DNA from: Nocardia sp. CC227C
Lineage (GTDB): Bacteria; Actinomycetota; Actinomycetes; Mycobacteriales; Mycobacteriaceae
Assembly (NCBI RefSeq): GCF_030767025.1
Contig: NZ_JASITE010000009.1
Span: 186,001 to 250,000 of the forward strand
DNA length: 64,000 nucleotides
Direction of reading: 5' to 3'
The position numbers and the translations under genes are program-made. Shown here in pieces: positions 8,900 through 17,636 of the stretch. The notes under the pieces were generated by a model. It ran no database searches. It was given only the letters and a program-made list of their open reading frames with translations, and was not told the DNA's origin. The first letter of the stretch is position 1, and every line of letters starts with the position of its first letter.

Positions 8900-9841
8900 T
8901 CAGCCCACCGCCGCCGCGGCCCGGGCCAGCGCCCGATCCCGCTGTTCTTCGAAGCGGCGCGTCTTCACCTCGAGGTCCTCGAGGTAGGCGTGCAGTTCCT
9001 CGCGGGCGCGCTCCCCTTCCCCGGACAGGTCGGTGCGGTCGAAGACCCGCCATGTGCGCAGCACCGGCCGCAGTACCGAGTCGAGATGTTGGCGCATGTC
9101 GTAGATTCCGTTCTTGGCGAGCAGCACCGCGTTGCGCCGGAAGCCGGGCTGGGTCAATCCGGGCATCTGGAATCGGGTCACCACATCGGTGATGGCGCGC
9201 AGCATCTGGTCGGGGGTCAGGTCCAACGCGGCGGAGCCGATGCGGCGGTAGAAGATCATGTGCAGGTTCTCGTCGGTGGCGATACGGGAGAGCATGCGCT
9301 CGGCGACCGGTTCGGCGCAGGCGATTCCGGTATTGCGATGACTGATACGGGTCGCCAATTCCTGCAATGTCACGTAAGCGACACCGCTGAGGAACTGTGA
9401 AATCTGTTCGGGGCTGGATACTCCGGTGGTCATATGCGCCATGCGCGCACTCTCCAATGCGACCGGATCGACAGCCCGGGTGACGACCAGATAGTCGCGC
9501 ATGACGATGGCGTGCCGATTCTCCTCCGCGGTCCACCGCCCCACCCAGGTGCCCCACGCGCCGTCCATTCCGAGGGTGTCCGTGATCTCCCGGTGATAGG
9601 ACGGCAGATTGTCCTCGGTGAGCAGATTGGTCACCATGGCGGCCCGCGCCACCTCGGACAGCGAGGATTGTTCCAGCTCCCAGTCGATTCCGCCCATGGC
9701 CGCGAAATTGCGGCCCTGGTCCCAGGGCACGTAGTCGTGTGGATTCCAGTCCTTGGCCTGCCGCAGATGCTCGTTCAGATGCCGCTCGGCCACGGGCTCC
9801 AATTCCAGCAGGATTTCACGATCGGTCAGGGCAGTGAACAA
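8900..9841 (-). CDS. acyl-ACP desaturase (soluble diiron, DesA-like), copy 1
   Basis: Soluble diiron desaturase of 313 residues. Iron-binding motifs are visible: EDNLPSYHREI, AEENRHAIVMRDY (EExxH) and DENLHMIFYR (DExxH). It would introduce a double bond into an acyl chain on acyl carrier protein, as the mycobacterial DesA1/DesA2 proteins do. The start is TTG with AGGAG six bases upstream; it aligns with the GTG start of the paralogue at 18921-19871. It is coupled to the mycolyltransferase-like gene downstream, and a secreted lipase lies just upstream on the same strand, so the three form a probable lipid operon. Confidence 0.9.
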   Translation of the reverse strand: MFTALTDREILLELEPVAERHLNEHLRQAKDWNPHDYVPWDQGRNFAAMGGIDWELEQSSLSEVARAAMVTNLLTEDNLPSYHREITDTLGMDGAWGTWVGRWTAEENRHAIVMRDYLVVTRAVDPVALESARMAHMTTGVSSPEQISQFLSGVAYVTLQELATRISHRNTGIACAEPVAERMLSRIATDENLHMIFYRRIGSAALDLTPDQMLRAITDVVTRFQMPGLTQPGFRRNAVLLAKNGIYDMRQHLDSVLRPVLRTWRVFDRTDLSGEGERAREELHAYLEDLEVKTRRFEEQRDRALARAAAAVG

Positions 9842-9877
9842 CGCGTACTCCTCATGCGGTGGGGACTTGTCGGTTCG

Positions 9878-11107
9878 TCAGCAGTTTCCGGTGGCCGTTT
9901 CCCCCCGAAAGCGGGCGTCGATCCAGCTCAGCACGTGCGGCAGTCCGAGCACGGCGGCGGTCAGATGGTCGGGGACCGGCACGGTCAGCGATTGCACCGT
10001 CACGCCCGCCGCGCACCACCGTCGCACCGTGTTGTCGATCGCATCCACCGGCACCAGCCCGTCGATGGGTGAATGCCATTCGAAGATCGGCATATTCGGT
10101 GTGCCGTCGTAGAGTTCGAGGCTGTTCTCCTCCACCACGGCCCGCGCCTCGCGGTCGTCGATCATGGAGGTGCTGGCGGCGAAATCGAGTGCGCCGCGCC
10201 CAGCGCCCGCGGCGAGCAGGTCGTTGGTGCAGCTGTTGGCGATCTGCTGGCGCACCAGCATGCCGCGATCGTTGAGTTGGGAACTGATCGGGAAGCGTTG
10301 CGGATATTCGCGCTCCAGCCCGAGTCCGGCCGCCAGGGCGAGACCGAAGACCGGGTGCGCGCCGAGGCCGAGGCTTTCCAGCATCTTCACCAGATTCATG
10401 GGCACCCCGCCTGCGGCGGCCCCGTCGATACGCAGTTCGGGCGCATAGGTTTTCGCCATCGCCGCCGCCCACGCCGTGGCCATGCCGCCGCCGGAGTATC
10501 CGGCCATCACCACGGGACTGCCGGAGAGCCGGAACTGCTCCACCCCCCGCACCGCGCGAATGCCGTCCAGCGTGATCAGTCCGCCCAGTTTCGCCGCACC
10601 GTAGGCGAAGTGCGGTCCGAGATGGTCGGGCATGGCGATACTCCAGCCCCTCCGCAGCGCGAAGTTGTAGGCCGCGGCCTCACGCACCATGAGATTCGGA
10701 TCGTCGGTGTAGAGCACCCGCGACACCGAGCACTGCGCTCCGAGACCGTTGATGATGTGCTGATACGACAGCAGCGGACCGTCGGTTTCGCGATCGTGCG
10801 GAGTCAGCAGCGTGGTAACCGCGGCAATGGGATCACCGGCGGAATTCGTGGAACGGAACTTCACCAGGGTGATATCGGTGTCCGGGAAGATCGGCAACGG
10901 CGGCATAGGTCGTATGTCCAACACATCGCCGGGTGCGTATTCCGCGATATCCGCGGGCTGCGCGTAGAACGGATCGGGGTCGGGCGCGGGATAAATCGGC
11001 CGGGCCTGCGCCCCCGGCGCGAGCACCGCCACGAGCAATCCGGCCACGAGCATCACGGCCGTGCGCGGCCAGTTCCGAACCCTTCCTTTCCGTGCGTGCC
11101 GATGCAT
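9878..11107 (-). CDS. secreted lipase (LIP / triacylglycerol lipase-like family)
   Basis: Exported alpha/beta hydrolase, 409 residues from ATG 11107, with an arginine-rich n-region and hydrophobic core ending in GAQA before RPIYP. The nucleophile serine sits in AGYSGGGMAT, with PDHLGPHFAYGAAKLGG upstream, both typical of the secretory LIP family. An Asp in SPIDGLVP and a His in VPVPDHLTAAVLG are candidate triad partners. It probably releases fatty acids from acylglycerols outside the cell. An in-frame ATG at 11140 lacks a ribosome site. It precedes the desaturase and mycolyltransferase-like genes by 36 bp, consistent with one operon. Confidence 0.85.
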   Translation of the reverse strand: MHRHARKGRVRNWPRTAVMLVAGLLVAVLAPGAQARPIYPAPDPDPFYAQPADIAEYAPGDVLDIRPMPPLPIFPDTDITLVKFRSTNSAGDPIAAVTTLLTPHDRETDGPLLSYQHIINGLGAQCSVSRVLYTDDPNLMVREAAAYNFALRRGWSIAMPDHLGPHFAYGAAKLGGLITLDGIRAVRGVEQFRLSGSPVVMAGYSGGGMATAWAAAMAKTYAPELRIDGAAAGGVPMNLVKMLESLGLGAHPVFGLALAAGLGLEREYPQRFPISSQLNDRGMLVRQQIANSCTNDLLAAGAGRGALDFAASTSMIDDREARAVVEENSLELYDGTPNMPIFEWHSPIDGLVPVDAIDNTVRRWCAAGVTVQSLTVPVPDHLTAAVLGLPHVLSWIDARFRGETATGNC

Positions 11108-11419
11108 ATCCCGACTACCCTTCGTACACCCGCGAGCCATGTCGGGAGAGGCTATTCACTCCGGCGACCGAAAGCAGTAGTCGATCGGAATCTCCTGATA
11201 TCTCACAAGTTTCGGACCGCACCGATGGTGATCGCGCTGTGATCTGTCCGGCCCGCGCGGTCTCGCGAAAGTCCGTGCGAACGCCGTTGTGAGGTGTCAC
11301 AGTGGCGGTGTGTCGGGCACCGACAATCCCACAGATCAGCCCGAAACCTACCGTCGGCACCGGGGGCGTGGTTAGTGTTATCCAGCCGCACAGGTAGTTT
11401 GACGCGGAAGGAGTCAGCC

Positions 11420-12679
11420 ATGCCCGTCGACAGCACCGAAAGGCCGGGTCTCACCTTTTCCGGGAGACCGATGTCCTCGCCACTCAAGGACGTCTGGGCG
11501 CTGTCCCGGCAGATGGTGGGCCACTTCGTGGAGAACGTCGCACCCTGCGGAACCCTGCCCGGGGACGCCATCTACGGCGATGTCACCACCATTACCCGTA
11601 CCTGCCTGGAAATCGCAGTCAGCATGCTGGACGGTCGAGATATTCCCACCAAAACCGAGCGGCTACACGAGGCCGCCGCGCAGTGGGCGCGCGAGGGTGT
11701 CCCCATCGACACCATCCACCACGCCATCCACGAGGGATTCAAGATCGGATTCGACCTCGTGGTCTCCGCCGCCACCTCCCGCTATCGCGGCGACGACGAA
11801 TTGCGGCTGTCCCCGGGCGATTACACCAGCCTCATCGACGGGGCCAAGCTGGTGGTGGAAATGCTGGATCGCATGACCTCCACCGTCTCACTCGCGTATG
11901 TGCGCGAATTGCGTGCCGTCGTCAGCGAACACCATACGGCCGTGCACACCCTGACCTCGGCGCTGCTGGGCGGCCATCCGACCTCCACCATGGCGCGGGA
12001 GTGCGGTATCGAGATCGCCGAGTCGTATTCGGTGTTGGCACTGACGATCCCACCGCATCCGGAGGAGTCCGACCCCACCATCGACGGCAAGGTGGTGGCC
12101 CGCCGCAAACTGCGCCGGGTGCAGGCCGAGCTGGCGACGCGCTGCGCGGATGCCGCACTGTCCCTGCTCAGCGTCGACGGCGGCACCATCCTCATCCCGG
12201 TGACGGCCAAACGTCCCGAGGAACTGGACGATCTGGTCACCGACCTCTCGCGCGCCGCGCGCGTGCCGATCACGGCCACCACGGTCAGCGCGACGCCGTC
12301 GGAGATTCCCACCGCCGCCGAACAGGCGCACGACCTACTCGATATGGTGCACCGCCTGCACTGCGTACGCGGGCTCTACCGCTTCGACGATCTGGCCCTG
12401 GAGTACCAGCTCACCCGCCCCGGCCCCGGCCGCGAGTACCTCGGCTCACTACTCGATCGCCTGGACGAACACCCGGAACTGCTGGAAACCCTGCAACGGC
12501 ACATTGCCAACAACCTCAACCGGCAGCGCACGGCGCGCGTACTGCACGTGCACACCAATACGGTGGACTACCGGCTCAAACGCATCGCCCAACTGACCGG
12601 ATTCGACCCGACCCAGGCGTCGGGACTGTGGTACCTGCGCTCGGCCCTGGTCGCCCGGAGTTACCGCACCACGGCCTGA
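11420..12679 (+). CDS. PucR-type transcriptional regulator
   Basis: Regulator of 419 residues with the actinobacterial PucR layout: an N-terminal helical sensor-like region, a central GGDEF-like fold that does not show a GGDEF motif, and a C-terminal helix-turn-helix (TLQRHIANNLNRQRTARVL then HTNTVDYRLKRIAQLTG). ATG 11420 has GGAAGGAG six bases upstream. It is divergent from the secreted lipase operon (about 310 bp between starts) and lies 123 bp before an AurF-like oxygenase on the same strand. Either neighbour could be its target; the ligand is unknown. Confidence 0.88.
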   Translation: MPVDSTERPGLTFSGRPMSSPLKDVWALSRQMVGHFVENVAPCGTLPGDAIYGDVTTITRTCLEIAVSMLDGRDIPTKTERLHEAAAQWAREGVPIDTIHHAIHEGFKIGFDLVVSAATSRYRGDDELRLSPGDYTSLIDGAKLVVEMLDRMTSTVSLAYVRELRAVVSEHHTAVHTLTSALLGGHPTSTMARECGIEIAESYSVLALTIPPHPEESDPTIDGKVVARRKLRRVQAELATRCADAALSLLSVDGGTILIPVTAKRPEELDDLVTDLSRAARVPITATTVSATPSEIPTAAEQAHDLLDMVHRLHCVRGLYRFDDLALEYQLTRPGPGREYLGSLLDRLDEHPELLETLQRHIANNLNRQRTARVLHVHTNTVDYRLKRIAQLTGFDPTQASGLWYLRSALVARSYRTTA

Positions 12680-12729
12680 CTCCGGACTCCGAGGCACGCG
12701 CCACCCACCAGCGCCGATATATCCGACCA

Positions 12730-12759
12730 TTGACTGATACTGCGCGTCACACTTACTGT
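12730..12759 (+). promoter_or_regulatory. candidate sigma-70-type promoter of the AurF-like gene
   Basis: TTGACT at 12730-12735 and TACTGT at 12754-12759 are separated by 18 bp and lie 43 bp before GTG 12803. This gives the AurF-like gene its own promoter despite following PucR on the same strand. Called by eye. Confidence 0.45.
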
Positions 12760-12802
12760 GGGTGTGTGGTGCCCCCGGCACCCGTCGGAAAGGAGGACAA
12801 CG

Positions 12803-13813
12803 GTGTCCACAGTCACCGATACGCAGTCGGATCCGGTGGCGGATCAGGCCGCCGAGTACGCGCGCACGCTCTTGTTGCTGTCGGAGGGGTCGGTGGATCG
12901 GCACTTCGATCCGTTCCACGATATCGATTGGGACAACCCCGATTTCGACCCCGAGGCGGGACCGCAGCGGTGGACGCTGCCCGTGATCGGCGATCTGCTC
13001 GGCGCGCACCCGTGGTATCGGGCGCTGCCGCTGGAGCGGCGCATCGCCATCGGCAAGTACCGCCAGGCCAATATCGCCAAGGTCGGATTGCAGTTCGAAT
13101 CGCTGCTGATCAGCGGCATGGTGCAGCACACCTTCTCACTTCCCAACGGCTCCCCGGAATTCCGGTACTGCTCCCACGAGATGATCGAGGAGCACAACCA
13201 CACCCTCATGTTCCAGGAGATGGTGAACCGCATCGGCATCGACGTGCCCGGTATGGGGCCGCTGGTGCGGCAGGTGCGCCATATCGTGGTGCCGATTGCG
13301 GTGTTCTTCCCGAATCTGTTCTTCATGGCGGTGCTGGCCGGTGAGGAGCCGATCGACCACATCCAGAAGCAGGTGCTGCGGTCGGGGCAGGAGGTGCACC
13401 CCATCATGCGCGGCGTCATGGCCATTCACGTGGCCGAGGAGGCACGCCATATCTCCTTCGCCCACGAGTTCCTGGAACACCATGTGCCGGAGTCCAATCC
13501 GGTGAACAAGTTCGTCCTCTCGCTGGCCATGCCGATCGTGATGCGGATCGCCGGGCGGGCGATCGTCGCGCCGCCGCGCGCCTTCTTCGACGAGTTCGAC
13601 ATTCCCGACAGCGTGCGCAAGGAGCTGTTCTTCGGATCGAGGGAGGCCAAGCAGACCTTCGCCGACTACTTCGTGGACGTGCGGGCGCTGGCCGAACGCA
13701 TCGGATTGATGAACCCGGTGGCCAAGCGGGTGTGGAAGCTCCTCGATATCGACGGCCCCACCAGCCGCTACCGGTCCGAACCGCTGCGCACGGGCGTGAG
13801 CAAGGTCGCCTGA
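12803..13813 (+). CDS. AurF-like diiron N-oxygenase
   Basis: Protein of 336 residues in the p-aminobenzoate N-oxygenase (AurF) family of ferritin-like diiron oxygenases, which oxidise aryl amines or related substrates. Visible metal motifs are EEHNHTLMFQE and AEEARHISFAHEF, with IDHIQKQVLRSGQEVHP between them, at AurF-like spacing. The GTG start is supported by AAAGGAGG six bases upstream; the longer reading from 12758 has no site. It follows a PucR regulator and ends two bases before a converging secreted protein. No obvious arylamine pathway gene is nearby, so the substrate is open. Confidence 0.82.
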   Translation: MSTVTDTQSDPVADQAAEYARTLLLLSEGSVDRHFDPFHDIDWDNPDFDPEAGPQRWTLPVIGDLLGAHPWYRALPLERRIAIGKYRQANIAKVGLQFESLLISGMVQHTFSLPNGSPEFRYCSHEMIEEHNHTLMFQEMVNRIGIDVPGMGPLVRQVRHIVVPIAVFFPNLFFMAVLAGEEPIDHIQKQVLRSGQEVHPIMRGVMAIHVAEEARHISFAHEFLEHHVPESNPVNKFVLSLAMPIVMRIAGRAIVAPPRAFFDEFDIPDSVRKELFFGSREAKQTFADYFVDVRALAERIGLMNPVAKRVWKLLDIDGPTSRYRSEPLRTGVSKVA

Positions 13814-13814
13814 C

Positions 13815-15446
13815 TCACCGGCAGGTCGCCGCGAACGCGGACAGCTCCACCCTCGGATGGTCGGCGGCAAGGCAGCTCACCGCCGCACCGTCCAGGGTGC
13901 CGCTGCCGAATTCCACGGCGGCACTGCCGATCACACCCGAATTGCGGGAGTCGATGAGCCTGCCCCGCACCTCGGAGAGCGAGGTGCGGTCGACGCTCCC
14001 GCGCACCACGGCGGTATCGCCGACATTGACGATAGCCAGACCGTTGGCCGCCGCACCGGTGACGGTGGTATCCCGGATGTCGAAGGTGAGCCGCGCGGTC
14101 GCGGGCTCCGGGCCGGTGGGTGTGTAGCCGATGATGCCGATGCCGTCGGCGCTGCAATCGCCGAACCGCGAGTTGGCGACCTCCAGGTGGGTACTGCCGG
14201 TGCGGCCGAAATTCGTGGTCACCAGGCAGCTTCCGAGGTTGGCCGGGATCACCGGATTCAGTGCCGCCGCCGGGAAGGTGGAGTGGAAGGCGCTGACATT
14301 GTCGAGAGTGAGCGACTGCCGCGCCCCCTCGGTGCTGAGGTTGTAGCTCTCGATGAGGTCGCCGCGCACATGCTCGAAGGTGCTGTCGCTGACCGTCACC
14401 CGGCTGTCCGGGGTGCCATTGGTGGTGACGTATTCCAGGCCGTTGGCCGAGAAGTTGCCGTGGCCGTCCCGGAACTCGTTGCGATGCACCGTGACATCCA
14501 TGACGGCTCGGCCCATCGGGTTGATGAACAGTCCTTCGCTGTCGGCCAGGTGATTGAGCGGCGACGACAGCGGGGCAATGCCGATCTGCTTGTTGCCCAC
14601 CAGTTCGGCGCTCAGGCGCGCGGTGTCACCGGCCTGCAGCCCCAGGGCGAGGACCGAGAGTTTGGCAAGTCCGAGATTGATGTCCCGGATGACATTGTCG
14701 CGCAGCCGGGCGTCGACCACGCTGGTGCCGTGCGCACGGATGTCGATGCCGTCGCCACAGGCGGTGTCGTGCACGACATTTCCCTCGATCCGGATCCTGC
14801 CGGTCGCCGCGGAGAAGTCGGCCATGATGGCCGCCCAGCCGTTGTTGAGGATGATGAACTCCGGCAGCGGGTCCGCGGCCACGCCCACCGCGATACCGGG
14901 CGGCAGGGTGAACGGCCCGATCATGAAGCCGTCGACGCATCCCCGATTGGTGGCGGTGACCCGATTGCCGCTGATCACGGTGTCCACGGCATCGTGACCG
15001 TAGATGCCGCCGCGCGCCGCGCCGTCGATGACCAGATTGCGGACCTCGGCCCCCGGGGCCAGCCGCACCGCGTCGCCCTCGATATTGCCGGTGGTATTGG
15101 TGATGCGTGGCAGCTCGGCCCCTTCGGGCGCACCGACGACCTCCGCTCCCCCGCCGACCAGCCGCTGCCCGGGCTGGAGCGCGATACCGCCGTCCAGGGC
15201 CGCGGCCGCGGGCTGGATCACGATGGTGTCGCCCGCGCGCGAGGCCGCTGCGACGCGGGCCAGACTGTCGAAGGGCGCGCCCGACTCCCCCGAGCCGCCG
15301 GGCGCGGCTCCCGCGCGGACATACCAGGTCATCGAATCCGGCTGTGCCTGAACAATCCCCGTCGTCTGTACGACACAGGCGAGGAGGGCGATCAGGGGCG
15401 CCACCACACGGGCGGTGCTGCGGCGGGCGCGATTGCTGCTGCTCAT
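13815..15446 (-). CDS. secreted right-handed parallel beta-helix protein
   Basis: Exported protein of 543 residues (RRSTARVVAPLIALLACVV core, cleavage near VQA-QP). After a WYVRAGAAPGGSGE opening, it carries many short beta-strand turns with stacked N, D, I and V, such as ISGNRVTATN, IRIEGNVVHD, DVTVHRNEFRDG and LTLDNVSAFHS, the mark of pectate-lyase-like or right-handed beta-helix folds. No polysaccharide-lyase catalytic signature is evident, so I make no enzymatic call. ATG 15446 has CGGAG six bases upstream. It is divergent from a second beta-helix protein across 187 bp. Confidence 0.75.
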   Translation of the reverse strand: MSSSNRARRSTARVVAPLIALLACVVQTTGIVQAQPDSMTWYVRAGAAPGGSGESGAPFDSLARVAAASRAGDTIVIQPAAAALDGGIALQPGQRLVGGGAEVVGAPEGAELPRITNTTGNIEGDAVRLAPGAEVRNLVIDGAARGGIYGHDAVDTVISGNRVTATNRGCVDGFMIGPFTLPPGIAVGVAADPLPEFIILNNGWAAIMADFSAATGRIRIEGNVVHDTACGDGIDIRAHGTSVVDARLRDNVIRDINLGLAKLSVLALGLQAGDTARLSAELVGNKQIGIAPLSSPLNHLADSEGLFINPMGRAVMDVTVHRNEFRDGHGNFSANGLEYVTTNGTPDSRVTVSDSTFEHVRGDLIESYNLSTEGARQSLTLDNVSAFHSTFPAAALNPVIPANLGSCLVTTNFGRTGSTHLEVANSRFGDCSADGIGIIGYTPTGPEPATARLTFDIRDTTVTGAAANGLAIVNVGDTAVVRGSVDRTSLSEVRGRLIDSRNSGVIGSAAVEFGSGTLDGAAVSCLAADHPRVELSAFAATCR

Positions 15447-15633
15447 GACAACTCCGGATTCGGCACAGGAATTCTCCACACCCTGCCATTCCGGTCCGAA
15501 AAACGTCCATCCGACAATATGCCAGGAATGCACCGCAGCCTTTGTGCACTCGACAGTAATCCGATCGTTCTACCTCGCCGCCGGAGTGCGCTCTGTTACA
15601 CCGGAGGAAACCGATGCGAGAGTGGTCGAACGT

Positions 15634-16710
15634 ATGACGATCTCCCGAATACCTATCGTCCTCACCGGATTTCTGCTCGCGCTGTGCACAGCCGCGCCGC
15701 ACACCGCCGCCGATACCGGTTCGGCGGGTCCGGCCGTGTTCACGGTGTCCACCACGGCGGACGCACCGGCGGCGAACCCCTTCGACGGGCAGTGCCGCAC
15801 CGCGACAGGGGAATGTACGCTGCGGGCCGCCGTCCAGGCCGCCAATGTGCGGCCGGGCAGCACCATTCACATTCCCGAGGGCCGCTATGTGCTGACCGTG
15901 CCGCCGAATCCGTGGAATGTCAACGGGCCCTTCATCGATCCGACCACCGGCGATCTGAATATCACCGCCGACACCACCCTGGTGGGCGCGGGCCGCGAGC
16001 GCACGGTCATCGATTCCGCGCACATCGACCGGGTCATGCTCACCACCGCCACCGTGACGATCAGCGATCTGACCGTCACCGGCGGCAGCGCCGCACAGCA
16101 CGAGATACCGTTCTTCGAAACCGGCGGCGGCGGAATCGCCAACTCCGGCCGGCTGCGCCTGGACCGGGTGCTGGTCACCGGCAATGCCGCCGACTACGGC
16201 GGTGGTGTCTTCAATATCCCGGTCGCCGATCTGCGGATGACCGACAGCATCGTCACCGGCAATGCCGCGGGCGAGGCGGGCGGCGTCCGCTGCGACAACA
16301 CCTGTGTCTTCACCCGCTCGGCCATCACCGACAATCACGTCGTCAATCCGCACCGCAGCTGGTACCGCATCGGCGGATTCGCCGGGCGCGGTGGCGGTCT
16401 CGATATTCGCGGGGTCGGCGAGGTGGTGCTCATCGACACCGTCGTCACCGGCAATACCGCTTCCGACGGCGGCGGGGGCATCAATATCGCCCCGGCCTAC
16501 CTCGATACGCTGCCCTACCAATTCACCGACGCGGTCAATCCGGGTATGGGCACACTCATCCTGCGCGGCTCCACCATCGCCCACAACACCGCGGGAATGG
16601 GCGAGCAGAATTGCAAGAAGGTCTTCGCCGTCATCATCTCCACGGGCGGCAATCGCAGCAACGACCATTCCTGTGATCTCACCGCGGCGGGTGACGAGGT
16701 CCACCCCTGA
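15634..16710 (+). CDS. secreted CSLREA-type beta-helix protein
   Basis: Exported protein of 358 residues with signal peptide MTISRIPIVLTGFLLALC. The mature N terminus has FTVSTTADAP and GECTLRAAVQAAN, a variant of the CSLREA motif found at the start of many surface beta-helix proteins. The rest is built of repeated turns (DLTVTGGSA, RVLVTGNAADYGGGVFN, DSIVTGNAAGEAGG, DTVVTGNTASDGGGGIN). A C-terminal pair of cysteines may form a disulphide. The start is uncertain: ATG 15634 is used, but GTG 15622 is in frame and nearer the upstream GGAGG. Likely surface or adhesion role. Confidence 0.75.
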   Translation: MTISRIPIVLTGFLLALCTAAPHTAADTGSAGPAVFTVSTTADAPAANPFDGQCRTATGECTLRAAVQAANVRPGSTIHIPEGRYVLTVPPNPWNVNGPFIDPTTGDLNITADTTLVGAGRERTVIDSAHIDRVMLTTATVTISDLTVTGGSAAQHEIPFFETGGGGIANSGRLRLDRVLVTGNAADYGGGVFNIPVADLRMTDSIVTGNAAGEAGGVRCDNTCVFTRSAITDNHVVNPHRSWYRIGGFAGRGGGLDIRGVGEVVLIDTVVTGNTASDGGGGINIAPAYLDTLPYQFTDAVNPGMGTLILRGSTIAHNTAGMGEQNCKKVFAVIISTGGNRSNDHSCDLTAAGDEVHP

Positions 16711-16739
16711 GGCTTCGGCCCCGAGAAAGGAAGTCCACC

Positions 16740-16841
16740 ATGGGTTCGTTCAATGTCGGCGACTGGATGACCGCGCTGGGCCAGGGCTTCGCCTGGATCA
16801 TGTCCATGATCGTCTCGGGAGCCACGGCGGGCTCGTCGTGA
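16740..16841 (+). CDS. 33-residue hydrophobic peptide
   Basis: Short open frame with a good ribosome site (AAAGGAAG) ahead of ATG 16740, 29 bp after the CSLREA protein and probably in its operon. The peptide starts MGSFNVGDWMTALGQGF and continues with a single hydrophobic stretch (AWIMSMIVSGATA), ending GSS. It could be a membrane-associated microprotein. I know no family for it. Its 3' end overlaps the converging hypothetical gene by 44 bp. Confidence 0.45.
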   Translation: MGSFNVGDWMTALGQGFAWIMSMIVSGATAGSS

Positions 16842-17151
16842 CGGGCGGGACCGCTCCCCTGTAGCGCGCCGAAACCGTTGGGGCGTAATGGCCGCGAGTC
16901 CGCTCGAGGGCGGTGCGCAGTTCCGGTGGCAGCTGTTCGCGAATATCAGGGCACCGATGGACGTGGTTGCCGCAGTCGTCACACCAGACCCGGGCCGTTC
17001 TCGGGTCCGCCAGGGCCGCGGCGATCTCACGCGCCGTCATCCGAGCGCTCGGATTGGTGGCGACCCATTTGTCGCCGAAGCCGTCTCCGTCGCAGTGGAA
17101 CGCGCGGACGACGGTCACCGCGAATTCCTGCGGTGTATCGGTCTTCATCAT
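16798..17151 (-). CDS. hypothetical protein with Cys/His zinc-ribbon-like motif
   Basis: Protein of 117 residues, function not recognised. The central part is orderly (AFHCDGDGFGDKWVATNPSA, MTAREIAAALADPRTARVW) and ends in CDDCGNHVHRC, a CxxC...HxHxxC arrangement able to bind zinc. The C-terminal 35 residues are basic and low in structure and run antisense over the 33-residue peptide gene. ATG 17151 or 17148 are equally possible starts, with AGGGAG about 12 bases upstream; a TTG at 17160 is closer to it. Confidence 0.5.
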   Translation of the reverse strand: MMKTDTPQEFAVTVVRAFHCDGDGFGDKWVATNPSARMTAREIAAALADPRTARVWCDDCGNHVHRCPDIREQLPPELRTALERTRGHYAPTVSARYRGAVPPVTTSPPWLPRRSWT

Positions 17152-17453
17152 CGGAACCAACCACTCCCTTCGCCACGTAACGAGCCGTATGCCGATCAGG
17201 GAAAGCCGAGCCGAGTTACTACCACCCTGAAGTATGCATCAGATCGGAGCGGTTTCCACGTTCTTCCACTGCTTCGTGTCTGTCGTAGACCATGTCAGCT
17301 CTTCGAGCGGCTGCGTCCGGTTCCTCGTCGTCCGGTTCGGGGGTGCCCTCGAGCGTGTGCCGGATTCGCATCACCCGTGCGATCCGGTCATCCCGCAGAC
17401 GGCAGGCGCGAACGAAGCGTTCCACCTGATCGGGGCGAGACAACCGCAGGGCT

Positions 17454-17573
17454 ATAGGCCTATGAAAGTTTTAGTTACCCATATGGCAACCGGGCCGATC
17501 TGACCTACCGCGACGCCGATCTGACCTGCAAGGGACCGCGAGGCGGGTCATCGGAATTTCCATAGGCGTATGA
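17454..17573. promoter_or_regulatory. two copies of ATAGGC(C/G)TATGA
   Basis: ATAGGCCTATGA at 17454-17465 and ATAGGCGTATGA at 17562-17573 differ at one base and are 108 bp apart. The first contains the perfect 10-bp palindrome ATAGGCCTAT. Both lie upstream of the VOC gene and have the form of paired operators for a dimeric repressor. No regulator gene adjoins them. Confidence 0.4.
17494..17527 (+). repeat. 13-bp direct repeat with 21-bp period
   Basis: GCCGATCTGACCT occurs exactly at 17494-17506 and again at 17515-17527. The 21-bp offset is two helical turns, which would put both copies on the same DNA face. It lies between the two ATAGGC sites upstream of the VOC gene. Confidence 0.6.
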
Positions 17574-17636
17574 GCCGAGCCGCTGGCTAGGCTGGTCGGC
17601 GACCCAACCTTTCGACCTCGTAAGGCGGCTCCTTTC

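Larger units (their letters stand above)
17152..17636. other. 485-bp gap upstream of the VOC gene
   Basis: Contains no gene I can support strongly. A minus-strand frame at 17219-17443 (74 codons, TTG start, very charged, no ribosome site) is only a weak candidate. The right half holds two pairs of repeated sites, listed separately, so this stretch is probably a long control region for the VOC gene. Confidence 0.4.

Noticed and set aside
7527..9557. 676-codon minus-strand frame covering the KGG protein and two neighbours
   Set aside because: Only its last 68 codons, from ATG 7733 with a ribosome site, are protein-like. The rest overlaps the desaturase and esterase in another frame and is Arg/Gly-rich.
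17219..17443. 74-residue minus-strand protein
   Set aside because: TTG start without ribosome site, extreme charge and no recognisable fold. Kept only as a remark in the gap description.
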